A DNA stretch of 64,000 bases from Citrifermentans bemidjiense Bem (GCF_000020725.1 NC_011146.1:1425501-1489500); one strand, 5' to 3'; counted from the stretch's first letter, positions 15,974 to 23,292 are shown. Notes: generated by a model from the sequence alone, not told the origin. Translations and numbers: made by a program.

Positions 15974-16040
15974 AGGGAAAAGAGGGGTCAGCCCTGGACA
16001 TAAGACAAAACTGTCCTGCGTCAAGGACCGACCCCTTTCC
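15974..16040. repeat. Long imperfect hairpin element
   Basis: AGGGGTC (15983-15989) pairs with GACCCCT (16030-16036), and inside it GGACA (15996-16000) pairs with TGTCC (16012-16016). The GGGGTCAG...CGACCCC frame resembles palindromes seen beside REP-associated transposases, but no such transposase is here. Confidence 0.5.
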
Positions 16041-16058
16041 AGCACGGACAATGATGAC

Positions 16059-16592
16059 ATGATACTTATAAGACCAGCAAAGATGACTGAACTGGACACG
16101 TTGCTCGACATTGTTCAAGCGGCAACTCGTCACATGGAAGCCAAAGGGATTCATCAGTGGGATGACATCTACCCGGACAGAGCGATATTGCAGAGTGACG
16201 TTGATTCACAACATATGCATGTGATTGAGGTTGATGGACGAATCGTCGGCATGATCTCGATCAATGATTCACAGTCACCGGAATACCAAGATGTCAAATG
16301 GCAGTACTCCGGCAGAGTACTCGTAATTCACCGTCTTACCATCGACCCTTCTCATCAACGCCAAGGAATGGCCACACGTTTGATGGATTTTGCTGAAAAG
16401 ACCGCGGAGAAACAGGGCTACGAAACGATTCGATTTGATGCGTTCACGCAGAATCCCGGTGCAACGGCACTTTATGAACATCTGGGATATGAAAAAGCCG
16501 GCACTGTCCGATTCAGGAAAGGGGTTTTCTTCTGTTTCGAAAAACAGGTAAAAAAGCCGGTGGCAGAGGGAGGTTTGGCGGGCAGATCTTAG
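16059..16592 (+). CDS. GNAT-family N-acetyltransferase
   Basis: This 177-residue GNAT protein starts with the typical ILIRPAKMTELDTLLDI strand-helix. It has the acetyl-CoA binding motif A as VIHRLTIDPSHQRQGMATRLMDFAE (RQGMA in place of RGKGIG) and the C-terminal LYEHLGYEKAGTVRF. GNAT enzymes transfer an acetyl group to amines; the acceptor cannot be told from the sequence. A basic tail after residue 160 (KKPVAEGG) looks like read-through beyond the domain. No strong ribosome binding site precedes the ATG. Confidence 0.85.
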   Translation: MILIRPAKMTELDTLLDIVQAATRHMEAKGIHQWDDIYPDRAILQSDVDSQHMHVIEVDGRIVGMISINDSQSPEYQDVKWQYSGRVLVIHRLTIDPSHQRQGMATRLMDFAEKTAEKQGYETIRFDAFTQNPGATALYEHLGYEKAGTVRFRKGVFFCFEKQVKKPVAEGGLAGRS

Positions 16593-16654
16593 CGCACCGG
16601 TTAAGACCGGCGAGAGATGTGGGTGAAACCCATAAAACAAAAAAGGACTTTCAA

Positions 16655-16834
16655 GTGCCAACAATTTCCATCTTTTTCGGCACTATAATCAGAATGTATT
16701 TCTCTCCTGCGGAGCATCCGCCGCAACATTTCCATGTGTACTACAACGACTTTAAGGCTTCAGTCGACATCAGGACTTGTGAGATAATAAAAGGAAACCT
16801 CCCTCGAAAGCAGGTAAAGCTGGTGTTGGGGTAA
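16655..16834 (+). CDS. DUF4160-family protein, apparently shortened
   Basis: The product has 59 residues from a GTG start preceded by AGGAC. It begins PTISIFFGTIIRMYFSP and has the family core HPPQHFHVYYNDFKASVDI. DUF4160 proteins usually run on for about 20 more residues after LVL; here the frame stops at KLVLG, so the end is probably lost. The family is usually paired with DUF2442, as here, and such pairs are suspected toxin-antitoxin or regulatory modules. Confidence 0.7.
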   Translation: MPTISIFFGTIIRMYFSPAEHPPQHFHVYYNDFKASVDIRTCEIIKGNLPRKQVKLVLG

Positions 16835-16843
16835 GGGGTACAA

Positions 16844-17155
16844 ATGTATCCGGCAGTGATAGAAGTAATCCCGGGAAACGACTACGTCTTAAAAGTGGCT
16901 TTTGATAACGGTGAATGTGGCCTTCTGGATATGAAGCCTGTTCTGGAATTTGGCGTCTTCAAGAGGCTTAAAGACGAAGATGCATTCAAAAGGGTGAAGG
17001 TTTCTTTCGACACTATTGAATGGGATTGCGGAGTTGATCTTGACCCGGAGTATGTCTACGCGAAATGCATGGCTACAACGGAAAAAGTAGGCCCAACAAG
17101 GCAGGTGGCGACGGAGTCCGCAGTGGGTGAGCGCGGGGGAAAGTACGGAAGGTAA
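16844..17155 (+). CDS. DUF2442-family protein
   Basis: The 103-residue product has a complete DUF2442 domain in the first 78 residues: VIEVIPGNDYVLKVAFDNGE, then LDMKPVLEFGVFKRLKDEDAFKRVKV and IEWDCGVDLDPEYVYAK. The last 25 residues (from MATTEK) do not belong to the domain and may be read-through into foreign sequence. It lies nine bases after the DUF4160 gene in the same direction, the usual order of the pair. Confidence 0.75.
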   Translation: MYPAVIEVIPGNDYVLKVAFDNGECGLLDMKPVLEFGVFKRLKDEDAFKRVKVSFDTIEWDCGVDLDPEYVYAKCMATTEKVGPTRQVATESAVGERGGKYGR

Positions 17156-17368
17156 GGGCTCCGCCGCTCGCTAACAGACGAAATAGGGAAGGAAGGATGT
17201 TTAACCGGCATATTCGATGTTGCGCCGTGTATGAGGAGCGATTTCTTCAAGAGACTTGAGGATGATGCCTATTTCAGGCAGGTGCGCGTCTTTTTTATTG
17301 GAATTGGTTGGCCTGACGGTCAGGACCTCGGCCCCGATACTATAGAGGCTGATCTGCAGCGGGTCTAA
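17156..17368 (+). pseudogene. Fragment of a second DUF2442 gene
   Basis: Immediately after the DUF2442 stop, the same frame continues and encodes a recognisable DUF2442 C-terminal part: IFDVAPCMRSDFFKRLEDD, then YFRQVRVFFIGIGWPDGQDLGPDTIEADL, ending at a stop (17366-17368). No start codon or N-terminal strand precedes it, so it is a remnant of another copy, perhaps joined to the present gene by deletion or recombination. Confidence 0.65.
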
Positions 17369-17480
17369 CCATGAGGAGCCGATCCCTTCCCCCTTCGCGG
17401 ACCGAACAGTCAGCATTCTGCGCTCCCCCTCCCGCCTGGCGGGGCGGAGCTTTTGCGGAAAAATGCATTTTTCCGGAGCG

Positions 17481-17665
17481 GAAACGTCATATTTTATTTC
17501 AAATACGTCATTTCTGGAGCAGGAAACGTCACATTCGTTTCAAAATATGTCATTTCGTAACAGGAAACGTTCATATTTTTCTCAAATGTTGCATTTTTCG
17601 ACTCGAAAACGTCATTCCTGATTTAGAAATGACATATTTCGCAACAAAAAACGCAATTTCAGGTA
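17481..17665 (+). repeat. Degenerate 41-42-nt tandem repeat
   Basis: Units beginning GAAACGTC recur at 17481, 17523, 17564 and 17605, with a weak fifth near 17647. Each unit has a second half built on AAATA-GTCATTT about 21 bases later, so there is also a half-period. The array is AT-rich inside GC-rich surroundings. The plus frame through it encodes repeated KRH and RHF/CHF peptides but has no ribosome binding site. Confidence 0.75.
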
Positions 17666-17809
17666 TTGAGGAGATTTGCTGAAGGAAGGAACGACGAAAC
17701 CGGTAACACAGAAGCCGTTTGCCACGGAGGGACGGATAAAACCGGCGAGGAGAGTTGAGGGGCCGCGCCCCGGCAGAGCAATATGGGCTGGGGTGAGGCG
17801 ACCGTCGCA

Positions 17810-17850
17810 AAAAAAAGAGGCGACAGCATTCAGCCGTGGCCTCTTTTTTC
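17810..17850. terminator. Bidirectional terminator-like hairpin
   Basis: AAAAAAGAGGC pairs with GCCTCTTTTTT across a loop of about 19 bases. A-rich and T-rich flanks allow it to act in both directions, serving the accessory genes from the left and norCB from the right. Confidence 0.75.
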
Positions 17851-17887
17851 TTTCTGTTCTTTGATACCCCAAGGGGCGTTGCCCTCA

Positions 17888-17952
17888 CCCCCGCCCCTCT
17901 CCCACCTGTGGACCGTAGCCTACGGTGGGCGAAGGCCCAGAGGGGCGAGGGG
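17888..17952. repeat. Large palindromic hairpin downstream of norB
   Basis: CCCCCGCCCCTCT pairs with AGAGGGGCGAGGGG. Inside it ACCGTAG pairs exactly with CTACGGT. It ends about 47 bases beyond the norB stop. It may be a REP-type element or protect the 3' end of the norCB message. Confidence 0.6.
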
Positions 17953-17998
17953 ATGGACAACTGAAGGGCGCGTCAGCGTTCGCAGGATTATTTGATGA

Positions 17999-19372
17999 TT
18001 AAATATTCGCTGCCGGGGTGACGACTACCTCCTCGGCGGCCTGCTTGTCGGAAGGCTTCAGCGTGAACAGGTGCCAGATGGTGGTGAGTACGCCACCCAA
18101 AAAGACGAGCCCGACGCCGAAGGCGATCCTGAACCAGAGCATCATGGTCTGCTGGGCGGTGCTGTAGCCTATGTCGAGGAATCGCTCCAGGTAGGTCTGC
18201 AATATCCCGGCTATGCCGAAGACGAGCCCCAGCGTGAACATGGCGATGGTGGTGATCCAGAACCCCCACCGGCCGGCGGTGTCGTGGTACTTCGTGATCC
18301 CCTTCAGGCGCGGCATGGCGAAGTAGAAGATGGTCAGGTTCAACAGGGCATAAGCACCGAAAAAGGCGAGATGCCCGTGGGAGACGGTGATCTGGCTACC
18401 ATGGGTGTAGCGGTTGACGGGTGGCAGGGTGTGCATGAATCCCCAGAGCCCGGCGCCGACCAGGTGGTAGATGGCAAGCCCCACGATGTAGTACCAGGTG
18501 AGCGGATTGACGATGGGGTTGCGGCGCTCCCGAACGTGCATCCAGGTGTCGACCACCATGAGCACGATGGGAAGCGGTTCCAGGGCGCTGAAGATGCCGC
18601 CCCACCAAAGCCAGTAGTCCGGAGCCCCGATCCAGTAGTAGTGATGGCCGGTCCCCACTATGCCGGTGAAGAGGAAAAGCCCGGTCTCGACGTAGAGCCA
18701 TTTCTCCACTACCTGGCGCTCCACCCCGGTCACCCGCATGATGATGTACGCCATGATCGATGCGGTGACTATTTCCCAAGCCCCCTCCACCCAGAGATGG
18801 ATCACCCACCACCAGTAGTAATAATCCGTGTTGAGGTTGCGGTAAAAAGGCATGCCGAAGAGGTACATGAGCGCCAGAAAGGTGACCCCGCCCAAAAGCA
18901 TCCACTGCAGCGCGGTCTTCACCTTCGCCTTGATGATGGTCATGGCGACGTTGGCTATGAATAGGAGCGCCGCCACCACGATGAGGGCGTTCAGCGGGAA
19001 GGGGATCTCCAAAAGCGGCTTCCCGCGGGTCCAACCGAATAAAAAGCCGATCACGGCGGTGACCGCCGCTGCCACGAAGATGATCAACTGCAAGTAGGCG
19101 ATCTTCGTGCTGTAAAGCTCGCGGTCGCACTCGGGCGGGAGTATGTAGTAGGTCCCCCCCATGAAGCCGAGCAGCATCCAGGCCACCAGGGTGTTGGTGT
19201 GGATTTCACGGGCGGTGCTGAAGGGAAAGACGTTGACCAGCTCCTGCGGCAGCGTGAAGGCGTAGTTGATGGAGAGCCAAAGCCCCATGATGACCTGCAG
19301 GATGAACAGCACCAGGGCCAGACGGAAGTACCAAAGCGAGACGCGCTGGCTCTCGAATTCGATCGTCTTCAT
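17999..19372 (-). CDS. norB: Nitric oxide reductase large subunit
   Basis: This 457-residue heme-copper-family membrane protein has about twelve helices. The features place it with cytochrome-c-dependent NO reductase: REIHTNTLVAW for the low-spin heme ligand, HLWVEGAWEIV with the extra glutamates of the non-heme iron site, GTGHHYYWIG for the FeB histidines, and VSHGHLAFFG for the late heme ligands. It reduces two NO to N2O. The ATG overlaps the norC stop (ATGA), indicating coupled translation. It shares a neighbourhood with hcp, ric and hemerythrin, so NO detoxification is more likely than full denitrification; no nir or nos genes are visible. Confidence 0.93.
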   Translation of the reverse strand: MKTIEFESQRVSLWYFRLALVLFILQVIMGLWLSINYAFTLPQELVNVFPFSTAREIHTNTLVAWMLLGFMGGTYYILPPECDRELYSTKIAYLQLIIFVAAAVTAVIGFLFGWTRGKPLLEIPFPLNALIVVAALLFIANVAMTIIKAKVKTALQWMLLGGVTFLALMYLFGMPFYRNLNTDYYYWWWVIHLWVEGAWEIVTASIMAYIIMRVTGVERQVVEKWLYVETGLFLFTGIVGTGHHYYWIGAPDYWLWWGGIFSALEPLPIVLMVVDTWMHVRERRNPIVNPLTWYYIVGLAIYHLVGAGLWGFMHTLPPVNRYTHGSQITVSHGHLAFFGAYALLNLTIFYFAMPRLKGITKYHDTAGRWGFWITTIAMFTLGLVFGIAGILQTYLERFLDIGYSTAQQTMMLWFRIAFGVGLVFLGGVLTTIWHLFTLKPSDKQAAEEVVVTPAANI

Positions 19373-20085
19373 TGGCTCACCTCCTTGTGGCTTTTAAGGC
19401 TCAGCAAGAAATCCGCGATGGTGCCGGCAGTCTGCAGGCTCACATCCTGCGGCGGCATGGTCACACCCGGCCGCACCGATTGCGGATTGATCATGTAATT
19501 GATGAGAGTCTGCCGGTCGTAGGTGATGCGGTTGGCAATCTCGGTGAGGTCTCCTCCCACGTTGCGCCCCTGGTGCTCGAAGGTATGGCAGCCGCCGCAC
19601 GCCTGCAGTACCAGGTGTACTTTGTCCAGCTTCTGAGGCTGCGACTCCCTGAGCTTGTACGCCTCGACGAACTTCTCGTCCTGCGGCGGCCACTTTCGGT
19701 TATCTATTTCAGCCGTCCAGCGCAAGAAGGCGATAAGCTGCCTTGTTTCGGGCTCGGTTATCCCCAATTGCGGCATCTTCCTGAAGGAGTTCTTGTACAT
19801 CACCTCCGGGTGCTGGACGATGGAGGCGATGTTGTTTTCGCCAAGCCGGTAGAAGGCCTTGGTCATGTCCGGGGCGTAATAGCCGCCGAAGCCCAGGATG
19901 GTGTGGCAGTCGTTGCAGTTGTACTTGTGCCAGACCTTTTTCCCGGCCACTACCTCTTCGCTAAGTTTGTCGGTGTGCGTGTACTTCGGGGTTTGCAGGT
20001 GAAAATCGTAGGTCATCCAGAGGAAGATGGCGGCTGAGATGAGGGTTCCCAGCCAGAAGATGAGACGAGCCGTTTTTCCGGTCAT
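19369..20085 (-). CDS. norC: Extended NorC with two c-heme domains
   Basis: This 238-residue subunit has a membrane anchor (residues about 8-25) and a NorC-type heme domain with CNDCH at 57-61 and the Met-containing SFRKMPQLGI. A second cytochrome c domain has CGGCH at 163-167 and probable Met ligand TMPPQDV. Standard NorC is about 150 residues with only the first heme, so the C-terminal domain is an addition. It delivers electrons to NorB. The start is preceded by GGAG. Upstream sits a direct repeat GTTGCC at 20104-20109 and 20116-20121, which could belong to its control region. Confidence 0.9.
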   Translation of the reverse strand: MTGKTARLIFWLGTLISAAIFLWMTYDFHLQTPKYTHTDKLSEEVVAGKKVWHKYNCNDCHTILGFGGYYAPDMTKAFYRLGENNIASIVQHPEVMYKNSFRKMPQLGITEPETRQLIAFLRWTAEIDNRKWPPQDEKFVEAYKLRESQPQKLDKVHLVLQACGGCHTFEHQGRNVGGDLTEIANRITYDRQTLINYMINPQSVRPGVTMPPQDVSLQTAGTIADFLLSLKSHKEVSQ

Positions 20086-20103
20086 GCGCCCTCCTTGGTC
20101 CGT

Positions 20104-20121
20104 GTTGCCTAGTTAGTTGCC
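20104..20121. promoter_or_regulatory. Direct repeat upstream of norC
   Basis: GTTGCC occurs twice with a 12-base period, 18-36 bases before the norC start. The spacing is close to one helical turn plus a little. It may be a regulator site; no family consensus is matched. Confidence 0.3.
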
Positions 20122-20435
20122 AAGCTCTAATGATTGCAGCAACAGAAGGATACACATGGGGGGGGTGATGTCAACCGGATCATGGCTTAAAGTGGCGGAA
20201 GCAAAGGCCGATTGTGGTATTTCATGCGACTCGGAAGACGGGGCGTGGGGCCGGTGCGGCTAATGATGAAGATTATTCCCGGTCACGGGAACGGGCACTG
20301 CATTTAATGGGGCAAAGGGAAACAGCTACGAGAGCGAGCCAGAGGGAGGCGACGGTAGCGACTACGAAAACCATGATTTTCTCCTTTTGTCCAGGATATG
20401 ATGGCACCTTACCCCACCCCCTGACCCCCTCCCGC
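20122..20435. other. Sequence between norC and the insertion element
   Basis: Besides the possible small gene at 20273-20374, this stretch carries the left part of a C-rich REP palindrome (20409-20435) into which the IS element has inserted. Nothing else is recognisable. Confidence 0.5.
20273..20374 (-). CDS. Possible 33-residue single-helix membrane peptide
   Basis: A short frame reads MVFVVATVASLWLALVAVSL, then CPIKCSARSRDRE, i.e. one hydrophobic helix with a basic tail and two cysteines. Its ATG has a strong AAAGGAG site six bases upstream, which is why it is listed. It lies in the same direction as norCB, about 190 bases upstream. It could be a small subunit or leader peptide, or chance. 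Confidence 0.35.
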   Translation of the reverse strand: MVFVVATVASLWLALVAVSLCPIKCSARSRDRE

Positions 20436-21704
20436 TGTATAGACTGGGGACATGGTTTACAAATGTTCGGGGACATAGTTAACACTTTTGCCAAGAATGA
20501 CCTTTCCTCGGAGGAGGGAGACCATGCCTTGGCGACCGGTGGATACTATGACCCTGAGATTCGAGTTCGTTCATTTGGCGTTGCAGGAAGGCAGCAACAT
20601 AGCCTTCCTTTGCAAACGCTTTAACATCAGCCGTCCGACCGGCTACAAATGGATTAGCAGGTTCCTTGAAACCGGCGTCGAAGGCCTAATTGACTTATCT
20701 CGCAAGCCACTGACCTGTCCACATAAGACGGTCACTGCGACCGAAGATGCTATTCTCAAGCTTCGCGAAGAACATCAGGCTTGGGGAGCACGTAAGCTAC
20801 GTAAGCGTCTTGAAAAACTTGGGCATCAGGGGGTGCCTGTACCTTCGACCATAACAGCAATCTTGCGCCGCAACGGCTGCATTGATCCAGCTGAGTCAGA
20901 TAAACATACTGCTTTCCAACGGTTCGAGCACCCATACCCAAACGACCTATGGCAGATGGATTTCAAGGGCAGTATTCCGATGAAGCATCATGGTCGCTGT
21001 CATCCGTTGACTGTTCTGGATGACCATTCCCGGTTTAGTGTGGTGCTTGTAGCCTGTGCCAATGAGCGAACAGAAACGGTTAAAGCTGCTTTGATTGAGG
21101 CATTCAGGCAATATGGATTGCCATATCGAATGACCATGGACAATGGCAGCCCATGGGGTAACGATCAATACAACGACCTTACGCCATTAACGGTCTGGCT
21201 TATCAGAAACGAGATACGGGTCAGCCACTCTCGCCCCTATCATCCTCAAACACAGGGTAAGGACGAGCGGTTTCACAGAACTCTGGTTGCAGAAGCAATC
21301 GCTGGAAGAGTCTTCGAAGACCTAGCTGACTGCCAGCTTAGATTCGACACCTTCAGGCATTGCTACAACTTGGAGCGCCCACACGAATCACTAGGTATGG
21401 AAACTCCGATGACGCGTTATAAGCCTAGCCGGCGGACTTACTCAGAAATACTGCCCGAGATTCAGTACGCCCCAGACGACGAGATCCGAAAGGTCCAGGC
21501 CGAGGGTAAGGTGTCATTCAAAGGCCGATGTGTGCGCCTCGCGAAGGCGCTCAGGGGGCAGCCGGTGGCATTTCGGCCAACCATACGCGATGGCGAATAT
21601 GGCGTTTATTTCTGCAGCCAGAAAATCGCAGAAGTCGATCTCAAAGAACAAAAAGTGTAAACCATGTCCCCGAACAACTGTAAACCTTGACCCCGGTCCA
21701 TACA
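20436..21704 (+). mobile_element. IS481-family insertion sequence, intact, with 5-bp target duplication
   Basis: The element is 1269 bp, bounded by inverted ends of about 55 bases (TGTATAGACTGGGGACATGG at the left; the right end, read inward, begins TGTATGGACCGGGGTCAAGG). Each end contains a second internal GGGGACAT copy. The bases CCCGC occur at 20431-20435 and 21705-21709 as a target duplication. One transposase gene fills it. The insertion split a C-rich REP palindrome whose halves remain on both sides. Confidence 0.9.
20524..21660 (+). CDS. IS481-family transposase
   Basis: This 378-residue DDE transposase starts MPWRPVDTM. An N-terminal helix-turn-helix part (FLCKRFNISRPTGYKWISRF) is followed by an rve integrase core with the first Asp in LWQMDFKG, the second in TMDNGSPWG, and the Glu in QGKDERFHRTL. 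No frameshift or stop interrupts it, so it may be active. The start at 20524 follows GGAGG. Confidence 0.93.
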   Translation: MPWRPVDTMTLRFEFVHLALQEGSNIAFLCKRFNISRPTGYKWISRFLETGVEGLIDLSRKPLTCPHKTVTATEDAILKLREEHQAWGARKLRKRLEKLGHQGVPVPSTITAILRRNGCIDPAESDKHTAFQRFEHPYPNDLWQMDFKGSIPMKHHGRCHPLTVLDDHSRFSVVLVACANERTETVKAALIEAFRQYGLPYRMTMDNGSPWGNDQYNDLTPLTVWLIRNEIRVSHSRPYHPQTQGKDERFHRTLVAEAIAGRVFEDLADCQLRFDTFRHCYNLERPHESLGMETPMTRYKPSRRTYSEILPEIQYAPDDEIRKVQAEGKVSFKGRCVRLAKALRGQPVAFRPTIRDGEYGVYFCSQKIAEVDLKEQKV

Positions 21705-21768
21705 CCCGCAAGGGGAGGGGGGACCTTTACGGGCCTGGAGATGCGGGCAAGTGGAGCTTCATCTTGAC

Positions 21769-22500
21769 TTACACCCTTGCCGCCTTGGGGAAGAGGATGT
21801 TGTTCTCCAAATGAACGTGCTTGTGCAGGTCGTCTTCGAATTCCTTCAGTTTCTCATAGGTCACCATGAAGGTATTGCAGACGTCCCCGGGTACGGTGTA
21901 GTCGTTGGCGAGCCGCCGTATCTCGTGCACCGCGGCTCCTACCTCGTCATGCTCGTGGCTCAGGTCTGCCAGGACTTCCTTCAGGCCGGCTACTTCCTGC
22001 GCATCGGCGCTGGTTCCTTTTGCCTTCAGCTCTGCAAGCCGCTTGATCGCCGGGAAGAGTTTTTCCTCCTCCTTTTGCAGGTGGAGCATCATGTCCTCCC
22101 CCACCTTGCGGAAAATGGCGGCGATCTCCACCGCTTCGGGATGGTTGGCGCCATGCACTTCGGCGATCTTCTGAGAGTAGGCCGCAATGGTCGGGATGCT
22201 TTCCTTCAGGTAGACATGGTGCGTGTTGACGATGTAGTCAGCCAGAAACGGGAGTTCCCACGCGTCGTAATTCTGGCTGCGATCCAGGGGGCGGGCCGCC
22301 GCCTCCTCCAGTTCGCGCCGCACGGCCTGCGGATCTACCCCTTTGTCGCGGCAGGCCGCGTCCAGAGGGACGTTCCCTCCGCAGCAGAAGTCGATACCAT
22401 ATTTTTCCAACACGCCGGCGGCGCGGTAATCCCTGGCCACGACGGCGCCAACGGTTTCCGAATCGGTTGCTTCGACAGGAATCTTTGCTGTTTTCTCCAT
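21769..22500 (-). CDS. ric: Iron-sulfur cluster repair di-iron protein RIC (YtfE/ScdA type)
   Basis: This 243-residue protein has an N-terminal DUF542/ScdA domain with the hallmark YGIDFCCGGN (Cys 39-40) and a C-terminal hemerythrin-like four-helix domain with His and Glu iron ligands (NTHHVYLKE, HGANHPE, HLQKEEEKLFP, SHEHDEVG, HKHVHLENNILFP). RIC proteins restore iron-sulfur clusters damaged by NO or oxidants. The start at 22500 follows AAAGGAG. An FNR-type box lies about 80 bases upstream. The NO reductase genes and a bacteriohemerythrin are its neighbours. Confidence 0.93.
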   Translation of the reverse strand: MEKTAKIPVEATDSETVGAVVARDYRAAGVLEKYGIDFCCGGNVPLDAACRDKGVDPQAVRRELEEAAARPLDRSQNYDAWELPFLADYIVNTHHVYLKESIPTIAAYSQKIAEVHGANHPEAVEIAAIFRKVGEDMMLHLQKEEEKLFPAIKRLAELKAKGTSADAQEVAGLKEVLADLSHEHDEVGAAVHEIRRLANDYTVPGDVCNTFMVTYEKLKEFEDDLHKHVHLENNILFPKAARV

Positions 22501-22581
22501 GGTCGGTCTCCTTTGCACATCCGGAAATAGGTGCGCTTCATCTTGCAGCTCTGATAGTAACACCGACAGGGTTAAGAATGT

Positions 22582-22595
22582 ATGATCCAGATCAA
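22582..22595. promoter_or_regulatory. FNR/DNR-type box upstream of ric
   Basis: On the minus strand this reads TTGATCTGGATCAT, differing at one position from the TTGAT-N4-ATCAA consensus of CRP/FNR-family regulators (FNR, DNR, NnrR). It is about 82 bases before the ric start, a plausible activation site under oxygen limitation or NO. Confidence 0.6.
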
Positions 22596-22611
22596 GAAAA
22601 GGCGTAATGCC

Positions 22612-22740
22612 GTTCAACGTTCGACGTTCAACGTTCGACGTTGAGACGCCATACCTGGATATGAGAAGGGGAAGATGCGGTGGGGGGGGAAGCAAGGCCG
22701 TTCAAGGTTCGACGTTCAAGGTTGAGACGCCGAATCTGGA
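22612..22740. repeat. Two tandem copies of a GTTCAACGTT-type element
   Basis: The first copy (from 22612) alternates GTTCAAC and GTTCGAC and ends GTTGAGACGCC. The second (from 22700) alternates GTTCAAG and GTTCGAC and ends GTTGAGACGCC too. Each is followed by a GGGAAG-rich stretch, giving a direct repeat of about 90 bases. Related elements lie at 36.4-36.6 kb and 48.7-48.8 kb. Confidence 0.75.
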
Positions 22741-22802
22741 CGGGAGGTGGCAGCGGGAAGATGCCGGCTTTGGCTTTGCCGTAAGCCGCGCGGCGGCGCC
22801 AG

Positions 22803-23225
22803 CTATGCCGAGACGTATCCTGCCGGCCTTTTGTTGATGAAGTCGCCGATGGCGCGGTCTTCGGTGGAGATGTGCTGTATCAGCCACGAGGTTATGAAGC
22901 TGGTCATAGCGGTGACCAGCGCCTGGTTCAGGCCTTCCACCTTGAGGCGCTCTTTCAACTGGTTGATCTGGTCGATGAAAGCCTGGTGCTTCTGCCGGTG
23001 GGCCGGGAGTGCAGGATAACCTGCCTGCAGCATCAGTTTCTCTTCTTCATTGAAGTGCGTGACGGCATACGCTTCCAGAAACCAGAACATCTGCAGCGTT
23101 TGGTCGGTATTGCCGTCGGCGGCGTACGCGTTCAGGAAGCTGTTGAATTTGTCAAAGAGAAGCTTGTGCTGAATGTCTACCTCTAACACGCCGATGCTCA
23201 GGTTGTCCTGCCACCCTACCGCCAT
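22803..23225 (-). CDS. Bacteriohemerythrin
   Basis: This 140-residue single-domain hemerythrin has the iron ligands in family order: VDIQHKLLFD, THFNEEEKLM, HRQKHQAF and the late HISTEDRAIGDF. Such proteins bind oxygen reversibly at a di-iron site, and in Geobacter-type anaerobes may deliver or scavenge oxygen or NO. The start has AGGAGG six to seven bases upstream and a good promoter behind it. It follows ric in the same direction after about 300 bases of repeats. Confidence 0.93.
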   Translation of the reverse strand: MAVGWQDNLSIGVLEVDIQHKLLFDKFNSFLNAYAADGNTDQTLQMFWFLEAYAVTHFNEEEKLMLQAGYPALPAHRQKHQAFIDQINQLKERLKVEGLNQALVTAMTSFITSWLIQHISTEDRAIGDFINKRPAGYVSA

Positions 23226-23262
23226 ATTGCCTCCTGCTAATGTTCCAGTAAACAGCCCTACT

Positions 23263-23292
23263 CTTATAGCGCATGATCTTGTCGCTTATCAA
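23263..23292 (-). promoter_or_regulatory. Sigma-70-type promoter of the bacteriohemerythrin gene
   Basis: Reading leftward, TTGATA (23287-23292) and TATAAG (23263-23268) are 18 bases apart, about 35-40 bases before the ATG at 23225. This leaves a short leader containing AGGAGG. Confidence 0.55.

Larger units (their letters stand above)
17369..17998. other. Gene-poor stretch between accessory genes and norB
   Basis: These 630 bases hold the 42-nt repeat array, a terminator-like hairpin near 17.83 kb and a large palindromic hairpin near 17.92 kb. Open frames on both strands are repetitive or lack start signals, and none is called as a gene. Confidence 0.6.

Noticed and set aside
14401-17368. 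Integron gene-cassette array
   Set aside because: Small, diverse, co-directional genes with hairpins between them suggested cassettes, but the expected RYYYAAC and GTTRRRY core pairs are not present at the hairpins and no integrase gene is in the window.
17481-17665. CRISPR array
   Set aside because: The period is 41-42 bases, but the units are degenerate throughout, with no conserved repeat and unique spacer pattern, and there are no cas genes.
17371-17682. 103-codon frame through the 42-nt repeat
   Set aside because: The peptide simply reflects the DNA repeat, there is no ribosome binding site, and the first third lies in unrelated GC-rich sequence.
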